A DNA stretch of 64,000 nt from Ignavibacteria bacterium (GTDB lineage Bacteria; Bacteroidota; Ignavibacteria; Tepidaquicellales; Tepidaquicellaceae): contig JAIBBK010000004.1 of NCBI GenBank assembly GCA_019694675.1, positions 79,347 to 143,346 on the forward strand. Direction: 5' to 3'. A program made the position numbers and the translations under genes. The notes beneath the pieces were generated by a model that did not search any database, was not told where the DNA came from, and was given only the letters and a program-made list of their open reading frames with translations. Of the stretch, positions 1 through 7,761 are shown piece after piece. The stretch's first letter is position 1. The number at the start of each line of letters is the position of its first letter.

Positions 1-1823
1 ATGTAGTACGGAACATTGTTCTGAGCGTTGTAAAATGTGAATTCCTGTCCTGTTCCCGGGCCGTACAGTTGCTTTCTAGATGAATCAATTCTCTGATAAG
101 GAGATATAGAATTTCGGAGATAGACTGTCACGGTATCGTATGTCATTGAATTGGAAACCGCATCATACATTCCCTGAATTGCACCGTACATTAGCAAAGT
201 CAGATTTGAACCTGTAAAGCCGGAGCTCGACCATAATGCAGGTTGGGGAGCTGCATCATCTGACCAGACCGCCACTGAAAAATTGTTGCTTCCGCTGAAA
301 GAAATCGCGGGGTAGGGCAGGCAATTCTGATCAGTCTCTGTCGTGCTGAACGGATTCAGAACATTCCCCCACGCATAGTTTGCGGATCTGCAAAAAGAGA
401 GGTATGTCTCATCCGCATAGGTGGAATTGAAAGCCACTGAAAAATTCCCCGGGTCATTTCTCTTCCCGAGTATGCCGTTTCCTTTCGAGTCATATATTGT
501 ATAATCAATGAATCCGTTTGACCAGCCGCCGCTTCCGTTGGTTGACCTGTAATACTCAATGTCGTGGTCAATTTCCGAATATTCATTTTCACAAACTACC
601 ATCACATCTTTATAAGCTCCGTTAGAAGCAATGCTCACATTCTTTCTTGCGTTGGCATTCGTATTGATTTCTCCCCTGTAGTAGCAATTGGTCAGGACCT
701 CAAATATGGATGCGGTTCCGACTGCGATGCTTGAGTTTGTTTCCAGTCCGGATTCAACGACCATTACTGAATCCTCTCCGTTATTGTAGAAGTATGCAAT
801 GTCTGCATCAAAGTCATTGATGCTTCCGTCAGTTATCATGCCCATGAAGTTTCCGGGATTGTATGACACGGAAGGAAACCGTTCATACGGATCCAGGCAG
901 ACCGCAACTTTCTCGCCTTGTTTTGAAAATTCAGGATATTCGAAGTAGATGCTGTCGCACTGAGCAACGAAATAGAGCCATGCATTATTTGTGTATCTTG
1001 AATTATCGGAGACCATCTTTACGTTGTAGGTGTTGAATTCGAGATAGATGAACGGTGGATCCACGGTGTACATCCCCGGCCATGAGATCTCGCCAAGATC
1101 GATCTGATTAGTATTCAGATTGATCGTTACAAGTCCGTTCAAAGGACCGACTCCCTGCGCGGTTAAAGTATAACTCGGATATGTTATGTAAAGAATTCTG
1201 CTGTTGGTTCCTTCGATCAATTCTGAATCGATAGTGAATTTAAAGAACTGAACATAACCTGACTGGTCATAGACATACGCATCAAAAACCGAATATACGT
1301 TCCATGTGGAGCCGTTGTCATCGGAATAGAATACACCAATGTAATGATAGTACTGTCCGGATCTCAGGATAGCGCATGTCCAGATTCTGCCGGCATAAGC
1401 CCCTCTCTGCTCGGTGCATGTTGTAACACATTCGAATCTGGAGTAGAGATATTGTGTTTGATAGATCTTGCTTGTATCGAAATTATCCAACTGCAAATTC
1501 AGATTGCTGAGATCTTTGGCAGGTCTATCTTTCCTGACAACCGAAACAGTCTTGGTTCCCAGTTTATGATCAATTTCATTCAGCAGATTATTGCTTTCAG
1601 TTCTGCTGTCCGATCTCTTGGCAGACCTCATTTTGTTCTGAAACGCAATGACTTCATCTGACTGTATCACAGCATTCTTGTTCTTTCTAAGATCATTGTT
1701 CTCATTCCTTACCTGAGCAGGAATTTCCCCTTCAATTACCTTCTTATCCTGCGCATGAACATTGAGGAAAGAGAGAATTGCTAATGCAATTGTAAGAACT
1801 GATCGGATCAGATTTGTTTTCAT
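1..1823 (-). CDS. Secreted BNR-like / dockerin-type surface protein (partial, 3' end outside window)
   Basis: An uninterrupted reading frame runs from the ATG at 1823 to the window edge (607 codons, C-terminus missing). It opens with a signal peptide ending near VHAQ. The body is rich in Asn, Ser and aromatic residues with BNR/Asp-box-like turns such as DDNGSTW, which suggests a beta-propeller. The last visible residues, including VYLRNSISPYQRIDS and VPYYI, align with the Ig-like segment that precedes the dockerin-like tail in the proteins at 30020-32089 and 34234-36438. I therefore infer that the unseen end carries the same tail. The gene is divergent from the SPYFN copy at 2196. Substrate and partner are unknown. 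No exact TAnnTTTG promoter is visible upstream. Confidence 0.85.
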   Translation of the reverse strand, partial: MKTNLIRSVLTIALAILSFLNVHAQDKKVIEGEIPAQVRNENNDLRKNKNAVIQSDEVIAFQNKMRSAKRSDSRTESNNLLNEIDHKLGTKTVSVVRKDRPAKDLSNLNLQLDNFDTSKIYQTQYLYSRFECVTTCTEQRGAYAGRIWTCAILRSGQYYHYIGVFYSDDNGSTWNVYSVFDAYVYDQSGYVQFFKFTIDSELIEGTNSRILYITYPSYTLTAQGVGPLNGLVTINLNTNQIDLGEISWPGMYTVDPPFIYLEFNTYNVKMVSDNSRYTNNAWLYFVAQCDSIYFEYPEFSKQGEKVAVCLDPYERFPSVSYNPGNFMGMITDGSINDFDADIAYFYNNGEDSVMVVESGLETNSSIAVGTASIFEVLTNCYYRGEINTNANARKNVSIASNGAYKDVMVVCENEYSEIDHDIEYYRSTNGSGGWSNGFIDYTIYDSKGNGILGKRNDPGNFSVAFNSTYADETYLSFCRSANYAWGNVLNPFSTTETDQNCLPYPAISFSGSNNFSVAVWSDDAAPQPALWSSSGFTGSNLTLLMYGAIQGMYDAVSNSMTYDTVTVYLRNSISPYQRIDSSRKQLYGPGTGQEFTFYNAQNNVPYY

Positions 1824-2195
1824 GGAGTTGATTTAGTTGATTGTTGAAAGTTCTTAGATAGACAAAATCGAATGCCCAAGAATTTGAAAAACAGCCCTGC
1901 ATACCGGCGATGCTATTAAGTGAATATGTTCGCGGACAATTCACGGGCTGATTTCATCACTTCAATTCTAAAGAACCGGTACAAAATTAGTTCAGCCCGG
2001 TTGCCTGCACAAAGAAACTTTTTCGGGAGTTTCACGGCTAAGTTCTTACATATTTCGCGCAAATGTTCTATTTTGAACAGGAATCACAGTATTTCAGAAA
2101 ATTCTTTCTTAGCTGTTGTCAGTTCAGAGGTCATTTGCGGTCAGATCCTCAGATCGTTGACCGCAGATTGTAAGGTTCCAAACACTCAAAAATCT
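1824..2195. other. Intergenic region between divergent genes
   Basis: The 372 bases separate two divergent genes. A longer reading frame entering the downstream gene from 1920 exists, but its first 92 codons resemble no paralogue, so I treat it as non-coding. It holds an 8-base inverted repeat, TGCGGTCA at 2136-2143 and TGACCGCA at 2158-2165, about 30 bases before the ATG at 2196. This could be an operator or mRNA hairpin. Nothing else is recognised. Confidence 0.4.
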
Positions 2196-3677
2196 ATGCT
2201 CAAAAGCTCACTGCTCGAGATCCTCCGCACATTTTCAAAACAGGAACTGGCAAAGTTTGAGGACTTTATCAGGTCGCCCTATTTTAATAAAAAGGAGAAT
2301 GTACTTAGATTATTTCTTGAGATAAAAAGATATGCTCCGGTATTTGAATCTGAAGATCTTGCCAAAGAAACAATGTGGGGCAAACTATTTCCGGATGCTG
2401 ATTACAATTACGGCATCATGAAAAATCTTATTCATGATCTCGGAAAACTTTGCGAATCTTTTCTTTCGGAAGAAGTCTATAAAACAAATGAAACGCAGAG
2501 AAGTCTTGACTTTTTGAATTCGATCAGTTGCCGAACTGTGTCGAATATTTTCATTAACAAAATTGAATCAGCGGAAAAGACATTCTTGAAAAATTTCAAG
2601 ACAGTTAAATATGATTTCCTGATTGATTATTATGACGGCATGAGGGACTTATATCATTTGAAAACCGGATTTCTTCAGGCTAACGCTCAATTTAAAAAAA
2701 AGGACGAACTTATAAAATCTCCGGAAAATCTTATAATTGGTTGTCTGATAAAATGTTTTGAAACATTTCACAATGTCATACTCAACAGTCTGAATTATAA
2801 CTCGCCTGTAAAGAGCAACATTACATATTTGTTTTTGAAGGAATTAGAAGACCATTCGATATTAAAAAACATTCTCGACTACACGAAAGAACATTCTCCT
2901 GACAATTATCCCGTCTTAAAGTGCTACTACAGTATGTACAAAGCATTGTCAGTAAACGATAGTTTAGAATATTTTTATGATTTTAAAAATAATCTATCTC
3001 AAAACAGTGGTTTATTTTCCGATACTGAATTAAGGGAATTATACAACGGTCTTCTGACCAGCTTTGGGAACAGGAAGATTACAACAAACAATTTTCATCA
3101 AGAATACTTTGGTATTATTCAGATCGGGTTCAAAAACAAAATCATACAGAAACCTGACGGGACTATTGATCCGGGCAGCTTCACATCAATAGTAAATGTG
3201 TCAGTTGCGAATGATATAAGATTCACGGAGGAATTCATTAATAATTATAAAGACAAACTTCCTCCGGAATTCAGAGAGAGCATCTATCATTATTCAATGG
3301 CAGTTTTAGATTTCAGAAAAGGGAACTTTGAGAAATCCCTTGAATCTATATCACAAGTTCAGAGCAAAGATTTGTTTATGAAATTTGACATTAAACATCT
3401 TCAGTTGAATATCTATTATGAATTAAATGACCGGATAGCGTTTGATTATTCTTATGACGCTATGAAGCACTTTATCAAAAGCATTAAGCTGACAAATGAA
3501 TCCAGAATAGTGACAAGAGTGAATTATTGTGAATATATTAAAGAGCTTTTCATTCTCAGAGAAAAACCTGATGCTTTCAGGCTTGCCGTTCTGAAAAAAG
3601 AAATCACTGACAATAAAACATTGAACAAAGGATGGCTTCTGAAAAAGGTAACTGAACTTGAGAGAGTTAACTGCTGA
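2196..3677 (+). CDS. SPYFN-family helical repeat protein, copy 1
   Basis: A 493-residue member of an uncharacterised paralogous family present five times in this window. The ATG at 2196 is chosen because it gives MLKSSLLEILRTFSK, matching MLRSSLLEILRTFSK of copy 2 and the family length of 489-495. The conserved N-terminal block carries FEDFIRSPYFNKKENV at about residues 20-35 and YNYGIMKNLIHDL at about 75-87. The rest is predominantly alpha-helical with TPR-like helix pairs near the C-terminus (YHYSMAVLDFRKGNFEKSLE). There is no signal peptide or membrane segment, so it is probably cytosolic. No catalytic motif is seen. A scaffold or protein-interaction role is only a guess. The gene is AT-rich compared with copies 3 and 4. 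A decayed copy of its 5' end follows at 3718. Confidence 0.85.
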   Translation: MLKSSLLEILRTFSKQELAKFEDFIRSPYFNKKENVLRLFLEIKRYAPVFESEDLAKETMWGKLFPDADYNYGIMKNLIHDLGKLCESFLSEEVYKTNETQRSLDFLNSISCRTVSNIFINKIESAEKTFLKNFKTVKYDFLIDYYDGMRDLYHLKTGFLQANAQFKKKDELIKSPENLIIGCLIKCFETFHNVILNSLNYNSPVKSNITYLFLKELEDHSILKNILDYTKEHSPDNYPVLKCYYSMYKALSVNDSLEYFYDFKNNLSQNSGLFSDTELRELYNGLLTSFGNRKITTNNFHQEYFGIIQIGFKNKIIQKPDGTIDPGSFTSIVNVSVANDIRFTEEFINNYKDKLPPEFRESIYHYSMAVLDFRKGNFEKSLESISQVQSKDLFMKFDIKHLQLNIYYELNDRIAFDYSYDAMKHFIKSIKLTNESRIVTRVNYCEYIKELFILREKPDAFRLAVLKKEITDNKTLNKGWLLKKVTELERVNC

Positions 3678-3717
3678 CCATATAGAATGCACAAAATATA
3701 ATCTGTAATTATATATC

Positions 3718-3840
3718 ATGCTCAAAAGCTCACTGCTCGTGATCCTCCGCACATTTTAAAAACAGAAACTGATAAAGTGTGAGGACTTTGTCAGGTCGCA
3801 TTACTTTAGTAAGAACGAAAATGTCCTGGAGTTCTTTTGA
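3718..3840 (+). pseudogene. Decayed 5' fragment of an SPYFN-family gene
   Basis: The first ~120 bases match the start of copy 1 (2196 onward) closely at the nucleotide level, beginning ATGCTCAAAAGCTCACTGCT. The frame is closed by TAA at codon 14, and further substitutions follow (FEDF has become CEDF, SPYFN is now SHYFS). Similarity fades near 3840. It is a truncated duplicate lying 40 bases after the stop of copy 1. No product is expected. Confidence 0.8.
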
Positions 3841-3993
3841 TATCGCCGCACCTGGTGCATTCATCACCTATGCTTATATTCGTTTTGTAATGATGCACTT
3901 CCTCTGGGTTTGAACATTATGTAATCCAGCCGAAATGGTCATAATGAATAAATTTAAACTCACTCAGACACACCAAGCCTTATCACTTGCAAC

Positions 3994-4010
3994 ATATACT
4001 TTTAGTATAT
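3994..4010. promoter_or_regulatory. Candidate toxin-antitoxin operator
   Basis: An inverted repeat, ATATAC-TTTTA-GTATAT, lies about 20 bases before the antitoxin ATG at 4031. Autoregulation by ribbon-helix-helix antitoxins through such short palindromes is well established. That this palindrome is the site is inference. Confidence 0.35.
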
Positions 4011-4030
4011 ACTTTAAAAAAATATTCAAC

Positions 4031-4270
4031 ATGAAAAATCTTTCATTAAAAATTGACGAGAATACTTTTCAGGATACTGAAAAGATAATTGCAAAGATAA
4101 ACAAGAGCAGAAACAGATACATAAATGAAGCGGTTGAATTCTATAATTTGCTTCATAAAAGAAAAATACTTTCGAAGCAGTTTGAAAGGGAGTCATTGCT
4201 TGTAAGAGATGAATCAATGAAAGTTCTTAAAGAATTTGAATCGCTCCCGGATGAAAATAAGTCAGTATGA
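4031..4270 (+). CDS. Ribbon-helix-helix type antitoxin (MazE-like)
   Basis: A 79-residue protein, starting MKNLSLKIDENTFQDTEKI, with the pattern of a CopG/RHH DNA-binding fold: an N-terminal beta strand (LSLKID), then helices around RNRYINEAVEFYNLLHK. It is followed by a charged tail suited to toxin binding. An in-frame ATG at 3935 would add 32 residues, but these look non-coding and would swallow the palindrome at 3994, so 4031 is preferred. The toxin gene overlaps its 3' end by 20 bases, which is typical of TA operons. The expected role is to neutralise the MazF-like toxin and repress the operon. The family assignment rests on pattern and context. Confidence 0.75.
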   Translation: MKNLSLKIDENTFQDTEKIIAKINKSRNRYINEAVEFYNLLHKRKILSKQFERESLLVRDESMKVLKEFESLPDENKSV

Positions 4271-4592
4271 AATATGGATAGCTGATCTTGAGCCAAGATT
4301 TGGAACAGAAACAGGAAAAGTTCGTCCCGTGGTTGTAATACAAACTGATTTGCTCAATAATCTTCACCCTTCAACCATTGTCTGCCCGCTTACAACGAAT
4401 GTTAATCCCGAATCTGAAATTCTCAGAGTCCATCTAAGAAAGGGAACCTCGAATCTAAAGGAGGATTGTGACATACTAGTTGACCAGATAAGAGCTATTG
4501 ACAATAAACGATTCTCAAAAAGATTGGGAAAACTTCCTGAACCAGTAATAGCGGAAATTAAGAATAATATAACTGCTGTCCTGGACCTTTAG
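4251..4592 (+). CDS. mazF: MazF/PemK-type endoribonuclease toxin
   Basis: A 113-residue protein matching the PemK/MazF family. The N-terminal signature is YEIWIADLEPRFGTETGKVR followed by PVVVIQTDLLNN (residues about 5-37). Further on come STIVCPLTTNV and DILVDQIRAIDNKRFSKRLG, the other conserved family blocks. Characterised relatives are sequence-specific mRNA interferases. The ATG at 4251 gives the family N-terminus. A TTG at 4236 would add five residues. It overlaps the antitoxin frame by 20 bases, so translation is probably coupled. The pair sits between two SPYFN genes in AT-rich DNA, consistent with acquisition by transfer. Confidence 0.9.
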   Translation: MKISQYEIWIADLEPRFGTETGKVRPVVVIQTDLLNNLHPSTIVCPLTTNVNPESEILRVHLRKGTSNLKEDCDILVDQIRAIDNKRFSKRLGKLPEPVIAEIKNNITAVLDL

Positions 4593-4704
4593 CTGAAAAT
4601 TGAAATAGTATAGATAAAGATCTGCAATACTTTTAAGTAGCATTGTTAAAAGAATGTTCTTTCTTGAGAATTTACAATCTGAAAATATCCGTCAATAACA
4701 AGGA

Positions 4705-6174
4705 ATGCTAAGAAGCTCACTGCTCGAGATCCTGCGTACATTTTCAAAGAAGGATCTGACAAAGTTTGAGGACTTTGTTGCGTCGCCATATTTTAACAAG
4801 AAGGACAATGTGAGAAAGCTGTTTTTTGAGTTGAAGAAGTTTGCACCCGCATTTGAAGATGAACATCTCGAAAAGGAAAAGCTCTGGTTGAAAGTGTTCC
4901 CGGGCAAAGAGTACAATTACGGAATAATGAAGAACCTTATTCATGATCTCACGGGATTAAGCGAGCAGTTCATTTTGCTGGAGCAGTACTCAGCAGATAC
5001 TTTCAGATGTGAATACGATCTTATTGAAGCCGCTAACAGCAGGAACATTCAGAAGTTTACTTCGGGCAAGATAGATCAGTTTGAAAAGCGGGTGAAAAGT
5101 GAGCCTGCCCCTGATAAGTACACCATCATTGATGATCTGCTTTATGTTACGTCGAATTTCTACTCAGCTAAATCAAGCTTCATTAAGGAATATGATCTGA
5201 AACGTGAGAGAGCTGATTCTCTCCGGCTCGCTTCGGAGCATCTGTTCTGTTATTTCCTTGTCAATTCATTCAAGCTGATCCATAATACAATTGCCCATGA
5301 AGTTCAGGGAAACCGGCCGATCGGCAACACGGTCCTTGAACAGTTCTTTCAGAAGCTTGAAGAACACTCGATCCTTGAAGGCCTGCTGTTGAATGAGAAA
5401 CACGATCACGACAGGGTCATGAAAATTGTAGTTTGCTTCTATCTTATGTACAAGTCTCTGAGATCGAACGGTGATAAAGCCGCTTATGATAAGTTCAAAT
5501 CTTATCTCCGCGAGAACATTGATCTGTTTTCAGCATTTGAACTTCAGAACCTGAACACCTGCAGAATCACCTGCGCCATAAACCTTAAGGTTCCGCGGGA
5601 CGAAGCAAATGAATCACTGGAATGGCATAAGCTCTTAACGGAGAAAAACCTGTTCCTTCAGAGAAACGGATTGATAACGACTGCTGTAATGATAAATGTT
5701 ATCAACAACTCAGTTGATCTGAATGACATTGTGTTTGCCGAAGAGTTTCTGAACAGATATGCAGGCAAGCTCCCGGCGGAATCCCGCGACAATACATACA
5801 ACTACTGCATGGCTGTCATTCATTTCAGCAGGAAAGAGTTCGGAAAGTCTCTCGAATGTCTTGCAAGGATCAGCGATGAAAAACTCATTCGCAAGTATTT
5901 CGTGAAAAGACTTTATCTGAAGATCTATTATGAACTTAATGACTACGAGTCCTTTGTCTATGCATTTGATTCATTTGCGCATTTCAGAAAGAGGAATAAA
6001 CTTGCAAATGAAGCAAGGGCATTGTCATTTAACAACTTCGGCAAAAACATAAGGATACTTTTCAAGCTCCGTAATTCTTACAATGAGTTCGAAGCAGATA
6101 AGCTGAGGAAGGATACTGGCAAGCAGATCTGGTTCGTCGAAAAACTAGATGAACTGGAGAAGGCTTTCAACTGA
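4705..6174 (+). CDS. SPYFN-family helical repeat protein, copy 2
   Basis: A 489-residue paralogue of copy 1. Its N-terminal block is nearly the same: MLRSSLLEILRTFSKKDLTK, FEDFVASPYFNKKDNV and YNYGIMKNLIHDL. The C-terminal helical region (YNYCMAVIHFSRKEFGKSLE, LYLKIYYELNDYESFVYAFD) also aligns. No signal peptide, membrane helix or enzymatic motif is seen. The codon use looks more GC-rich than that of copy 1 although the proteins are close, so the two have probably drifted apart after duplication with the toxin-antitoxin pair between them. Function unknown. Confidence 0.9.
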   Translation: MLRSSLLEILRTFSKKDLTKFEDFVASPYFNKKDNVRKLFFELKKFAPAFEDEHLEKEKLWLKVFPGKEYNYGIMKNLIHDLTGLSEQFILLEQYSADTFRCEYDLIEAANSRNIQKFTSGKIDQFEKRVKSEPAPDKYTIIDDLLYVTSNFYSAKSSFIKEYDLKRERADSLRLASEHLFCYFLVNSFKLIHNTIAHEVQGNRPIGNTVLEQFFQKLEEHSILEGLLLNEKHDHDRVMKIVVCFYLMYKSLRSNGDKAAYDKFKSYLRENIDLFSAFELQNLNTCRITCAINLKVPRDEANESLEWHKLLTEKNLFLQRNGLITTAVMINVINNSVDLNDIVFAEEFLNRYAGKLPAESRDNTYNYCMAVIHFSRKEFGKSLECLARISDEKLIRKYFVKRLYLKIYYELNDYESFVYAFDSFAHFRKRNKLANEARALSFNNFGKNIRILFKLRNSYNEFEADKLRKDTGKQIWFVEKLDELEKAFN

Positions 6175-6522
6175 CAATTACAAACTAAGACTGCCAGGCA
6201 TCACAATTCAAGAGTTCCATTCGAATTCGTCAGAATAAAGAGACAACAGACGTTAACCCGATTTATCAGCTCACAATCCACTAATATGACTGCTCTATCA
6301 CACTGATTCGGTATTGGTGAGCACCTTGCTTTCCGGGATCAAGCCAACTGACAGGTGCGGACCGGTTGAGGATCCCCGGCAATCTGATTATCGTGATCAA
6401 GACATACTCAAAGTGATGAATGAGAATTCAATTATTATCTGACCGTGACGGATGATTTGACAATATTATGACAATTTAATTTTCCGAAGGAAGTAGTTTT
6501 CATTAAAGCGGAGGTTGAAGTA
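6175..6522. other. Intergenic region with sequence conserved upstream of the lipoprotein paralogue
   Basis: Most of these 348 bases show nothing recognisable. The last ~70 bases resemble the region upstream of the paralogous gene at 16278: TTTGACAATATTATGACA at 6456-6473 corresponds to TTTGACAATATTGTGACA at 16211-16228. Both are followed by similar spacing to the ATG. The shared block includes a TTGACA-like element and may be a promoter or operator. In the 16.2-kb copy the core ACAATATTGT is a perfect palindrome. Confidence 0.4.
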
Positions 6523-6978
6523 ATGAAGATCAGTTCCGGAACTGCAGCCAGGTTGGCTTTTGTGATCTATCTTGCAACTTACCTTACCGGGTGCAGAACA
6601 ATCGAAACCTACAGGCCTTATGATCCTGGTCTCGATTCCGATGCCGTAGCCAATGCCGAATCAGTGACGCTGAAGGACGGAAAAGTCATATACCTTGATG
6701 AATACAGCGATGTGAAGATTATAGAGGACGCAAAGTCCGGTAAAGCCCTCAGCTTCGAACACTATGATACTGCATGGGATAATTCTCACAAGAATTTTAC
6801 CTTGAAAATAGCGGCTGATACTGTTTCATTTGACAAGATAAGCAAGATCAGGATCAATGAGGCCAACACGGGTGGAACAGTAGCAATAGTTATTGGCGGA
6901 GCACTTGTGGTTTCAATAATCCTATTCGCAATTGTCATGAGTCAGACGAACTTTGGCGGTAACTTGGGAGGGTTTTGA
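6523..6978 (+). CDS. Small lipoprotein with C-terminal membrane helix, paralogue 1
   Basis: A 151-residue protein with a lipoprotein signal (LATYLTGC, lipidated Cys near residue 25). After it comes RTIETYRPYDPGLDSDAVAN. A central soluble region carries AESVTLKDGKVI and ADTVSFDKISKIRI, and a hydrophobic helix follows (GGTVAIVIGGALVVSIILFA) before a Gly-rich tail. It closely resembles the 153-residue product at 16278-16739. Upstream AGCGGAGG gives a plausible ribosome site. The lipid anchor predicts an envelope location. I recognise no family with known function. Confidence 0.85.
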   Translation: MKISSGTAARLAFVIYLATYLTGCRTIETYRPYDPGLDSDAVANAESVTLKDGKVIYLDEYSDVKIIEDAKSGKALSFEHYDTAWDNSHKNFTLKIAADTVSFDKISKIRINEANTGGTVAIVIGGALVVSIILFAIVMSQTNFGGNLGGF

Positions 6979-7117
6979 AATTGATTTGCCTTCAGATCAT
7001 TGATTGACCGGGCTTGATCCGGATTCGATCTGTGAACGAAGTTGTGATTGCCTGAGACCCTGCCCGGACAGCCAGATACGACTTACACAACAACGGATAC
7101 TGCACCGGCATAAAACA

Positions 7118-7144
7118 AAAAGACAACCTCAGCGGTTGTCTTTT
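7118..7144. terminator. Bidirectional rho-independent terminator (repeat copy)
   Basis: An 11-base stem, AAAAGACAACC at 7118-7128 with GGTTGTCTTTT at 7134-7144, and a 5-base loop lies between convergent genes. A/T tracts on both sides suit termination in either direction. The hairpin and ~32 bases after it recur at 11650-11708 with about 59 bases identical. Confidence 0.8.
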
Positions 7145-7176
7145 AGCATTTCATTGTAACGACTCTTTCGCTGTTT
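7118..7176. repeat. Dispersed terminator-containing repeat, copy A
   Basis: About 59 bases identical to 11650-11708. The unit is the terminator hairpin plus a tail containing TTTCATTGTAACGACTCTTT. At 11.7 kb it is the natural 3' flank of the sulfatase gene. Here the same tail is translated as the last residues of the metalloprotease frame, so this copy was probably pasted in. Confidence 0.85.
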
Positions 7177-7742
7177 TTGGTGGTGTCGGGACTTCCCTGC
7201 CTGCAGCAGGCAGGCAGGAAATTCCTGACGCCACAATTAATGCGAAGTACCTGCTTCGTAAAATAAGTTGCAATTCCTTCCGTTATGATCTGCCGGCCTG
7301 TATGTATTCTCTCCGATTCATTGCTGAACAGGAATCCGGGTGACAGAGAATAATGTATGCCGTGAATGATCTCATGAGTCAAAAACACTCTTGCCTGAAG
7401 CGCCGTCTGATAAGTCTCAACAGGGATCCATACGATCATCCGGTCTTCATGTTTGAATGCATGGCCGTTGGAAGTGCTTTGACCTGTGAAGAGAATCAAA
7501 GTGATGTTGTCTGCAGAAAGTCCATAGTGTTCAATTGACTTAAGCACGGACTGAAGATTGCTGATTACGAGCTTGCGGCAGAGTTCAAGATCTGTGCGTG
7601 ATATGATATTGTCTGAAAAGGTCTTCCTGTTTGCCCAGTATCTGAAATAGTGGGAGAACAGATCAGGGTGTATTCCCTCATATTGCTTCAATCCCTCCTG
7701 CATGGCAGAATGAGTTTCAACCGTAAGATCAAAGGTTTTCAT
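7143..7742 (-). CDS. Zinc metalloprotease-like protein, C-terminus replaced by repeat DNA
   Basis: A 199-residue frame with a gluzincin-like active site: HEIIHGIHY at residues 123-131 (HExxH, Glu124) and TEGIATYF at 154-161, whose Glu155 could be the third zinc ligand. The pattern resembles DUF2268-like predicted zinc peptidases. From about residue 167 to the stop, all codons lie in dispersed repeats (palindrome copy A and the terminator repeat), giving a Cys-rich tail that is unlikely to be native. The original C-terminus seems lost, so activity is doubtful and the gene may be a pseudogene. It starts 19 bases after the stop of SPYFN copy 3 on the same strand, suggesting co-transcription. Confidence 0.65.
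   Translation of the reverse strand: MKTFDLTVETHSAMQEGLKQYEGIHPDLFSHYFRYWANRKTFSDNIISRTDLELCRKLVISNLQSVLKSIEHYGLSADNITLILFTGQSTSNGHAFKHEDRMIVWIPVETYQTALQARVFLTHEIIHGIHYSLSPGFLFSNESERIHTGRQIITEGIATYFTKQVLRINCGVRNFLPACCRQGSPDTTKNSERVVTMKC
7180..7240. repeat. Palindromic repeat (REP-like), copy A, imperfect
   Basis: It shares GTGTCGGGACTTCCCTGCCT and the CAGCAGGCAGGC core with copies at 11570-11624 and 14304-14350. The 3' arm has diverged (TTCCTGACGCCAC instead of GTCCCGACACCAC). It lies inside the 3' end of the metalloprotease frame. Confidence 0.8.
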
Positions 7743-7761
7743 TTTTTGCCGTATCGGTTGT

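Noticed and set aside
1920..2195. 92-codon upstream extension of SPYFN copy 1
   Set aside because: None of the four paralogues has it, and the ATG at 2196 gives the conserved N-terminus and length.
6456..6485. Exact Bacteroidota promoter before lipoprotein paralogue 1
   Set aside because: TTTG is present but the downstream box is TAATTTTC with a 17-base spacer, so only a conserved upstream box is claimed.
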